From assembly GCA_964600075.1 (NCBI GenBank), contig CAZRIE010000132.1, positions 1-11,154 on the forward strand: 11,154 nucleotides of DNA, written 5' to 3'. This stretch comes from CAZRIE01 sp964600075. Lineage in GTDB: Bacteria; Bacteroidota; Bacteroidia; Flavobacteriales; Flavobacteriaceae. Position numbers and translations under genes: made by a program. The stretch's first letter is position 1, and each line of letters starts with the position of its first letter. Shown one piece after another: positions 6,117 to 11,154 of the stretch. Under the pieces are notes generated by a model. That model was not told where the DNA came from. It saw only the letters and a list, made by a program, of their open reading frames with translations, and did not search any database.

Positions 6117-6554
6117 CTACTGCTGTTGCTGTTGGCCAGACACTTTTACAGAATGACTTGTCTTATTTTTACCTGAAGTATAAACTACGCCTTTTAAAGG
6201 AGAACAATCTCTATAGTCTTTGCCATGGGCGACCTTTATATGGTCGGTGTTGGCCATTAAATTATTAGTAGGGTACAAAGACTACCCAGCCGATTTTCGG
6301 GATATAGACTTCGGCGCAGGCATGCATCTGCGAATCGCCGAAATAGCCGTTCCCCTGATGCAGATACCCGGAAACATATCTAGTGGGATACTATTTTGCC
6401 TAGCTAACGCACAAAATAGATGTGTGAAATCTTGACAGACTCCCCGACGTTTCTCCATAATTTCATCAAGGGTAGTATTCACGTCGGTAACCTCCGGTTT
6501 AAAATTGATATGGCTGGACGTCCAATGATTGAGATCCTGTAAGTTTTCAAAAAT
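6117..6554 (-). pseudogene. Decayed transglutaminase-like protein, C-terminal half
   Basis: Reading across two frameshifts on the minus strand gives a recognisable C-terminal part of a bacterial transglutaminase-like (papain-fold) protein. Frame one: DLNHWTSSHINFKPEV, then EKRRGVCQDFTHLFCALARQ with the catalytic Cys. A 1-nt loss near 6382-6387 moves homology to TRYVSGYLHQGNGYFGDSQ and MHACAEVYIPKIGW, with the catalytic His retained but the usual Trp of HAWAE changed to Cys. A 1-nt insertion near 6274-6276 destroys the Asp of the FDPTNN motif, after which PTNNLMANTDHIKVAHGKDY continues to a run of Gln and a TAG at 6117-6119. An in-frame TAA at 6555-6557 and lack of any N-terminal half show 5' truncation. 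Intact relatives are about 280 residues and often sit beside ATP-grasp and alpha-E genes, which are absent here. Confidence 0.9.
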
Positions 6555-6602
6555 TTAACTAAATTTAATGCGTACCAAAAATGAGCTCAATTAAACTAAG
6601 TC

Positions 6603-9002
6603 ATGAACCGTTATCTCAAATTAACATTATTATTGCTGTTCGGTCCCATTTTCGCTGCTGGACAATTTGACGAGAAAAGTAAGGGTTTTGAAAAATTCAA
6701 CGGACTATTCAATTTTCAATATGATGCCAAGACCGATAAGGTATATTTGGAAGTCGATGAACTCGGTAAGGAATTTTTATATGTCTATTCCCTGAGCAGT
6801 GGAATCGGCAGCAACGATATCGGGTTGGATAGAGGGCAGCTCGGTAATGAGCAAGTGGTCTACTTCAAAAAAGCGGGAAACAAATTGCTTTTGGTACAGC
6901 CGAATTTAAAGTTCAGGGCGCTCACGGAGAATGAACTGGAGCGAAAATCTATCGAACAGGCGTTTGCCAAGTCTATTTTATTTGGATTTAAGATTGAGGA
7001 CGAAAAAGACGGTACATATATTATAGATATCACCGATTTTTTGATACAAGATGTTCATGGCGTTGCCCAACGTCTAAAGAATTCGGAACAGGGTAGTTAT
7101 GCTTTGGACAAAGATAAAAGTGCAATGGGCATGGACCGTACCAAGGCCTTTCCTAAGAATATCGAATTCGATGTTACCTTAACCTTTAAAGGGGAACCTA
7201 AGGGCGAATGGATTCGGTCTGTAGCGCCGAACCCTAATTTAGTGACTGTCTCGCAACACCACTCTTTTATTGAACTTCCCGATGATAACTATAAAAAACG
7301 GGAGTTCGATCCAAGATGTGGTTCGTATCCGTTTTCATATTATGATTATTCGACCCCTGTTCAAGAATCCACCTTAAAACGTTATGTGACTAGACATCGG
7401 TTGGAAAAAAAAGATCCAACAGCGGTAATCAGCGAAGCGTTAGAACCTATAGTGTATTATTTGGATAACGGAACCCCAGAACCAGTGCGTTCCGCACTTT
7501 TGGAGGGCGGTAAATGGTGGAACCAAGCCTTCGAGACTATAGGCTATAAGGATGCTTTTCAGTTAAAAATGCTACCTGATCGTGCCGATCCGTTAGATGT
7601 GCGTTACAATGTGATCCAGTGGGTACATCGATCTACACGTGGCTGGAGTTATGGTAGTAGTATAACGGACCCCAGAACGGGCGAAATTATAAAAGGGCAT
7701 GTCAGTTTGGGAAGCCTACGTATTCGACAAGATTTTTTGATTGCACAGGCGTTGATGAACAAACCTTTTGCAGAGCGTGATGATAATAATGAGCCTATGC
7801 TAAAATTGGCATTGGCACGTATCAGGCAACTCTCTGCCCATGAAATTGGTCATACGCTAGGGTTTGCGCATAATTTCGCCGCCAGTACCAACGGTAGGGC
7901 TTCGGTGATGGATTATCCGTATCCTCAGTTCGAACTAAAAAATGGAGAAATCGATTTTTCAAATGCTTATGATACTGGAATTGGGGAATGGGACAAAGTA
8001 ACCGTTGCCTATTCTTATACTGATTTTCTTCAAAGAACCGACGAAAAAGAATACCTGAAAGCAATTTTGGAACAAGCCACGCAAGATGGGCTCCGTTATA
8101 TTTCAGACCAAGATGCGCGGCCTATGGGCGGAGCTCACGCCTTTGCACATTTATGGGATAATGGTAAAAGCGCAAGTACCGAATTGGAGGATATGCTTAA
8201 AATTCGTGAAACCGCTATCACTAATTTTTCCATGGATAATATTCGAACCAACGAACCGAACTCCGTATTAGAGGATGTTTTTGTGCCTTTATATTTTTTT
8301 CATAGATATCAAACGAAAGCCGTAGCCAAAGTTGTCGGTGGGTTGGACTATAATTATTCGGTAAAAGGAGACGGACAAACGACGGTAAAGGTTATTGATA
8401 AAAAGACCCAAAAGCAGGCCTTAAGAAGTATTTTAAAAACTTTGGATGCCAAAGAAATGGCCATTCCGAAATCAAAATTGTCCTTATTTCCCCCAAGGGC
8501 TATGGGTTATCCAAGGACTAGGGAATCGCTAAAAGGAAAAACGGGAGTTTCTTTTGATGCACTTTCCCCTCCTGAAACCGCTGCGGATATGACGTTGGGC
8601 TTACTGCTGCATCCTGAAAGGGCTTCTCGGTTGATACAACAAAAATCGCTTGACCATAACAACTTAGGACTGCAAGAAGTTCTGGATGCCTTACTTGACA
8701 ACACAATCAAAAAACAGCATAAAGATTCCTATATATTGGAAGTTCAGCAAAATATCAATTTTAGGGTGCTTTTCCACTTGATGAATTTGGCGGCCCACGA
8801 CGGGGTACACCCAAAGGTAAACGCGATTGCCAACCTAAAATTGAGCGAGTTAAAAGCCAAGCTTTCAAAAGACGATAATCTGTATGCAAAGGAAATGGTA
8901 CGAAGAACCAATAGTTTTTACGAACACCCAGAACAGTTTAAAGTGATTGCAACACCAAAAATTCCAGACGGTTCACCAATCGGGATGGATTGTTTTCAAT
9001 AG
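6603..9002 (+). CDS. Secreted zinc-dependent metalloprotease (DUF5117/DUF4953 type)
   Basis: A 799-residue exported protein. Residues 1-20 form a signal peptide (KLTLLLLFGPIFAAGQ). A DUF5117-like region covers roughly residues 80-270 and the DUF4953-like catalytic region about 400-710. The zinc site is HEIGHTLGFAHN: His413, Glu414, His417, Gly420 and His423 fit the metzincin HExxHxxGxxH motif, and SVMDYP with Met436 fits the Met-turn. The protein ends PDGSPIGMDCFQ, a plausible natural end; there is no type IX secretion C-terminal domain, so a periplasmic or membrane-associated location is more likely than the cell surface. Substrate unknown. The ATG at 6603 directly precedes the signal peptide. 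It is divergent from the transglutaminase remnant, whose broken end is about 50 nt away. The best promoter match, TAAATTTA at 6560-6567, lacks the final G of the -7 consensus. Confidence 0.93.
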   Translation: MNRYLKLTLLLLFGPIFAAGQFDEKSKGFEKFNGLFNFQYDAKTDKVYLEVDELGKEFLYVYSLSSGIGSNDIGLDRGQLGNEQVVYFKKAGNKLLLVQPNLKFRALTENELERKSIEQAFAKSILFGFKIEDEKDGTYIIDITDFLIQDVHGVAQRLKNSEQGSYALDKDKSAMGMDRTKAFPKNIEFDVTLTFKGEPKGEWIRSVAPNPNLVTVSQHHSFIELPDDNYKKREFDPRCGSYPFSYYDYSTPVQESTLKRYVTRHRLEKKDPTAVISEALEPIVYYLDNGTPEPVRSALLEGGKWWNQAFETIGYKDAFQLKMLPDRADPLDVRYNVIQWVHRSTRGWSYGSSITDPRTGEIIKGHVSLGSLRIRQDFLIAQALMNKPFAERDDNNEPMLKLALARIRQLSAHEIGHTLGFAHNFAASTNGRASVMDYPYPQFELKNGEIDFSNAYDTGIGEWDKVTVAYSYTDFLQRTDEKEYLKAILEQATQDGLRYISDQDARPMGGAHAFAHLWDNGKSASTELEDMLKIRETAITNFSMDNIRTNEPNSVLEDVFVPLYFFHRYQTKAVAKVVGGLDYNYSVKGDGQTTVKVIDKKTQKQALRSILKTLDAKEMAIPKSKLSLFPPRAMGYPRTRESLKGKTGVSFDALSPPETAADMTLGLLLHPERASRLIQQKSLDHNNLGLQEVLDALLDNTIKKQHKDSYILEVQQNINFRVLFHLMNLAAHDGVHPKVNAIANLKLSELKAKLSKDDNLYAKEMVRRTNSFYEHPEQFKVIATPKIPDGSPIGMDCFQ

Positions 9003-9138
9003 AAAGTTAACTTTAGAATTATGCCCTTCTTGCAAACGACGAGCGACAGAGAAACAAGAGGATTGCGTACTTCAAGGGTATCAAACCCAGACTCTATATA
9101 TAGACCTTTGGGATCGACTAAATTCCGAAACGATTTAA
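8947..9138 (+). CDS. Possible small Cys-containing protein, start unresolved
   Basis: Between the metalloprotease and threonine aldolase an open frame ends at TAA 9136-9138, only 6 nt before the aldolase ATG. Its last 40 or so residues read like a real protein: ELCPSCKRRATEKQEDC, then VLQGYQTQTLYIDLWDRLN. The CxxC plus a third Cys 11 positions later suggests a small metal- or redox-binding motif. There is no in-frame ATG; the only usual start codon is TTG at 8947, which would overlap the metalloprotease gene by 56 nt, and homology-like sequence begins only around 9010. It could be a gene with a non-ATG start, a remnant whose start codon was lost, or chance. I know no family for it. Confidence 0.4.
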   Translation: MQHQKFQTVHQSGWIVFNRKLTLELCPSCKRRATEKQEDCVLQGYQTQTLYIDLWDRLNSETI

Positions 9139-9144
9139 TTAGAA

Positions 9145-10167
9145 ATGGAAATAAACTTAATAAGTGATACTGTAACCAAACCTACCTCGGGTATGCTTGG
9201 CGCGATGATGAGCGCCAAGGTTGGTGATGACGTTTTCAAGAAAGACCCTTCTGTAAATGCGCTTGAAGAAAAAGTTGCGACGATGTTCGGCAAAGAGGCC
9301 GCATTGTATTTTCCATCAGGTACAATGACCAATCAAACCGCGATTAAACTGCATACCGATCCCGGTGATCAACTGATATGTGATAAGTATGCCCATGTCT
9401 ATAATTATGAGGGTGGTGGAGTGAGCTTTAATAGTGGTGTTTCCTGCAAATTGGTGGATGGTCATCGTGGAATGATGACAGCTAAACAAGTGGAAGCAGC
9501 GATCAATCCTCCAGATTTTTATCATAGTCCTTTAACTTCTTTGGTCTGTATCGAAAACACGACCAATAAAGGAGGAGGTGCCTGCTGGGATTTCAACGAA
9601 TTAAAACGAATCAAAGCGATTTGCGAAAGACACAATCTCGCTTATCACTTAGACGGGGCGAGGCTTTGGAACGCATTGGTAAAGAAGAATGAGACGCCAA
9701 GACAATATGGAGAACTTTTCGATACGATCAGCATTTGCTTAAGCAAGGGTCTAGGTTGCCCTGTAGGTTCTGTTCTCTTAGGAAGCAAGACGCTAATCGA
9801 TAAAGCGCTACGTATTCGAAAAATCTTGGGCGGAGGTATGCGTCAGGCCGGATTTTTGGCTGCTGCGGGTATCTATGCCTTGGACAACCATTTCGAAAGA
9901 TTGGCAAAAGACCATCAAAAGGCAGAGGATATCGGTGCGGTTTTAAAAGAGTTATCTTTTATTAAATCGGTGGAGCCGATTGAAACCAATATCATCATTT
10001 TTGAAATTGATGAAACGATTATGACGGGTGATTTCTTTGTTGAAAAGTTAAAGCAAAATAAGGTGCAAATTATCGGTATGGGTCAAGGAAAACTGCGAAT
10101 TGTCACCCATTTAGATTATACAGATGCCATGCACGAGGCTTTTTTAAGGATTTTGAAAAAACTTTAA
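9145..10167 (+). CDS. ltaE: Low-specificity L-threonine aldolase
   Basis: A PLP enzyme of fold type I that splits L-threonine or L-allo-threonine into glycine and acetaldehyde in the cytosol. At 340 residues it has the usual family length (E. coli LtaE 333). Seen: the N-terminal INLISDTVTKPTSGML segment, FPSGTMTNQ at 56-64 (phosphate contact), His84 stacking on PLP, HLDGARLWNA at 168-177 with Asp170 and Arg172, and the Schiff-base lysine Lys201 in LSKGLGCPVGS. The low-specificity class is inferred from overall similarity, not from a stereospecificity motif. It may be cotranscribed with the metalloprotease 142 nt upstream, since I see no terminator between them. Its last 24 nt overlap the 3' end of the convergent DUF1508 gene. 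Confidence 0.93.
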   Translation: MEINLISDTVTKPTSGMLGAMMSAKVGDDVFKKDPSVNALEEKVATMFGKEAALYFPSGTMTNQTAIKLHTDPGDQLICDKYAHVYNYEGGGVSFNSGVSCKLVDGHRGMMTAKQVEAAINPPDFYHSPLTSLVCIENTTNKGGGACWDFNELKRIKAICERHNLAYHLDGARLWNALVKKNETPRQYGELFDTISICLSKGLGCPVGSVLLGSKTLIDKALRIRKILGGGMRQAGFLAAAGIYALDNHFERLAKDHQKAEDIGAVLKELSFIKSVEPIETNIIIFEIDETIMTGDFFVEKLKQNKVQIIGMGQGKLRIVTHLDYTDAMHEAFLRILKKL

Positions 10168-10485
10168 ATCATCACCGTTTCTTAAGGCCTCCATGCGATT
10201 TTGAAGATTTTCCATTCCATTTTCCATTCCCATCTCTGAATCGTACAATTGACTACGACCGATTAAATTATCGTTATCGTCTTTTAAATTAAAAAGAAAC
10301 TGACCTGCATGATTGGTCTTTCGTTCAAAATGGTTTCGGGTAATAGCTGTGACACCCAAAGCCTTGATGGCCTCATTCATCTGAATTTTGTCTGTAAAAT
10401 CTATGCTGTTTAATAAGGTATGGCCACTTTTGGCCTTTAGGCTAAATCTGTAGTTTGAATCTTTATCGTTATGTACTTCTATCAC
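10144..10485 (-). CDS. DUF1508 (YegP-like) tandem-repeat protein
   Basis: A 113-residue protein with two YegP/DUF1508 repeats: YRFSLKAKSGHTLLNS at residues 12-27 and FLFNLKDDNDNLIGRSQLYD at about 63-82, each followed by a helix (QMNEAIKALG; GMENGMENLQNR). No signal peptide, so cytosolic. The biochemical role of DUF1508 proteins is not known to me. The start is a GTG at 10483-10485: an in-frame TAG lies immediately upstream and the next Met (residue 36) would remove most of the first repeat, so GTG is the only sensible choice. It lies 40 nt downstream of the thioredoxin-like gene on the same strand and may be expressed from it. Its 3' end overlaps the threonine aldolase gene tail to tail by 24 nt. 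Confidence 0.85.
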   Translation of the reverse strand: MIEVHNDKDSNYRFSLKAKSGHTLLNSIDFTDKIQMNEAIKALGVTAITRNHFERKTNHAGQFLFNLKDDNDNLIGRSQLYDSEMGMENGMENLQNRMEALRNGDDLKFFQNP

Positions 10486-10525
10486 CTACGCTTTTTCTTA
10501 AAAGGTACGAAATAACGGGGACAAC

Positions 10526-10978
10526 TTACCCCTTATACTTTTCGATAAACTTTAAATGCTTTTTCGTGTCCCCATCCATATTATATCCCGAAAGTTCATC
10601 CAAGACCTTTTCTTTTCCGGTTAAGATGGTGATAAGGGGAAAAACACCTCGTTTGTTTAATTTGGCCAACACTTTTTGATTGTGTAACAGTTGGTCACTA
10701 GAAATTAAGTTTCTGCCACGTGGTAAATCAACATATAGCAAAACATATTCGGCAGATAAAGCTTTGAATTCTTCTGTTTCGAAAAAATCTTTCTTTAACA
10801 TTTTACATGGCGGGCACCAATCGCTACCAGTGAAGTAAACCAATAGGTTTTTTTGTTCGCTTTGGGCTTTCTCCAAAGCGCTACCGTAGTTCGTCGACCA
10901 TACGAGATTTTCTGTTGATGTTTCAGATTGGGCGGCCATAAAAATGGGAAAAATTAGTAAAAACAATATTTTTTTCAT
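10526..10978 (-). CDS. Exported thioredoxin-family protein, CPPC active site
   Basis: A 150-residue protein with a signal peptide (residues 1-16, KKILFLLIFPIFMAAQ) and a single thioredoxin-fold domain of the Thioredoxin_7 / DsbD-gamma-like type. Seen: YFTGSDWCPPCKMLKKD with redox cysteines Cys55 and Cys58, and the cis-proline Pro114 in RGVFPLITIL. WCPPCK instead of WCGPCK and the preceding GSDW are typical of periplasmic thioredoxin-like proteins in Bacteroidota. It probably reduces or isomerises disulphides of envelope proteins; partner unknown. The cleavage site MAAQ|SET predicts a soluble periplasmic form unless the preprotein stays anchored. No clear promoter box was found upstream; TACGTTTA (minus, 11032-11039) is only a partial -7 match. 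Confidence 0.9.
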   Translation of the reverse strand: MKKILFLLIFPIFMAAQSETSTENLVWSTNYGSALEKAQSEQKNLLVYFTGSDWCPPCKMLKKDFFETEEFKALSAEYVLLYVDLPRGRNLISSDQLLHNQKVLAKLNKRGVFPLITILTGKEKVLDELSGYNMDGDTKKHLKFIEKYKG

Positions 10979-11111
10979 CTATTATTTTTTTGCGCTATTT
11001 GCCACTTCTCGACGTTTGCTGCTTGAACTGTTAAACGTAATTTTTCACAAAAAAAGTGTAAAGGCCATAAAAAATGGCAAAGAAATGACCTTAACTTAAT
11101 TGCACTCTCCC

Positions 11112-11142
11112 TTTTGCAAATATTGAACTACAAAATAATTTG
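11112..11142 (+). promoter_or_regulatory. Possible promoter reading out of the window
   Basis: TTTTG at 11112-11116 and TAATTTG at 11136-11142 are 19 bp apart, close to the Bacteroidota -33/-7 pair but with the -7 box one base short. It would serve a gene to the right of the window. The rest of 10979-11154 is A/T-rich with one short hairpin (GCCAT 11064-11068 / ATGGC 11074-11078) and no coding sequence that I can support. Confidence 0.25.
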
Positions 11143-11154
11143 CATTGGTCAAAA

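Noticed and set aside
6220..6435. 71-codon plus-strand open frame over the transglutaminase remnant.
   Set aside because: The minus strand carries clear transglutaminase homology; the plus-strand frame is its shadow.
6282..6482. Intact 66-aa minus-strand protein beginning with GTG.
   Set aside because: It contains the catalytic GVCQDF motif but leaves the homologous frame at about 6384; it is a fragment of the pseudogene and not a separate small gene.
10516..10534. GGGG/CCCC hairpin at the end of the thioredoxin gene as a terminator.
   Set aside because: The stem is 4 bp, includes the stop codon, and has no U-run; the DUF1508 gene follows at once.
11046..11078. CAC/GTG and GCCAT/ATGGC mini-hairpins as a terminator or riboswitch.
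   Set aside because: Stems are 3-5 bp in A-rich DNA, with no conserved riboswitch core that I recognise.
1..11154. Defence island, CRISPR array, prophage or transposon.
   Set aside because: No spaced direct repeats, transposase, integrase, nuclease or phage structural gene was found; the genes are housekeeping or envelope genes.

Overview
The window looks like a chromosomal segment of a marine-type Flavobacteriaceae (Bacteroidota). Reasons seen in the sequence: roughly 40% GC, A-rich rather than Shine-Dalgarno-rich leaders, promoter boxes of the TTTG / TAnnTTTG type, carboxypeptidase-regulatory-like plus plug plus beta-barrel outer membrane protein, a DUF5117/DUF4953 metalloprotease and secreted thioredoxin. 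I cannot fix the genus. There is no CRISPR array, tRNA, rRNA, insertion sequence or phage gene.

Layout. 1-799 (-): first 266 codons of class II fumarase (fumC), cut by the window edge. 800-964: divergent promoter region. 965-1135 (+): a 56-residue membrane protein with its own promoter and a strong bidirectional terminator (1150-1189) shared with the convergent operon. 4250-1223 (-): a two-gene operon coding for a secreted Gly/Tyr-rich, Lys-tailed helical protein and, one base later, a large outer-membrane beta-barrel receptor; its promoter carries a cluster of GTTAAA/TTTAAC half-sites. 4806-4465 (-): ArsC-family thiol reductase, flanked by short intergenic repeats. 5985-4881 (-): prfB (release factor 2), interrupted by an in-frame TGA and joined by the classic programmed +1 frameshift. 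6554-6117 (-): a decayed C-terminal half of a transglutaminase-like gene. 6603-9002 (+): secreted metzincin-type zinc metalloprotease; 8947-9138 (+): possible small Cys-containing ORF; 9145-10167 (+): L-threonine aldolase. 10978-10144 (-): secreted thioredoxin-like protein followed by a DUF1508/YegP-like protein whose 3' end overlaps the threonine aldolase gene by 24 nt.

Most genes are housekeeping (fumarase, RF2, threonine aldolase) or envelope functions (beta-barrel receptor with its periplasmic partner, metalloprotease, thioredoxin). I do not see a defence system or a biosynthetic cluster. The least-explained material is the 56-residue membrane protein, the Gly/Tyr-rich partner of the receptor with its operator-like repeats, the small Cys ORF before threonine aldolase, and the use of a perfect AGGAGG as a recoding stimulator in a lineage that hardly uses Shine-Dalgarno pairing for initiation.
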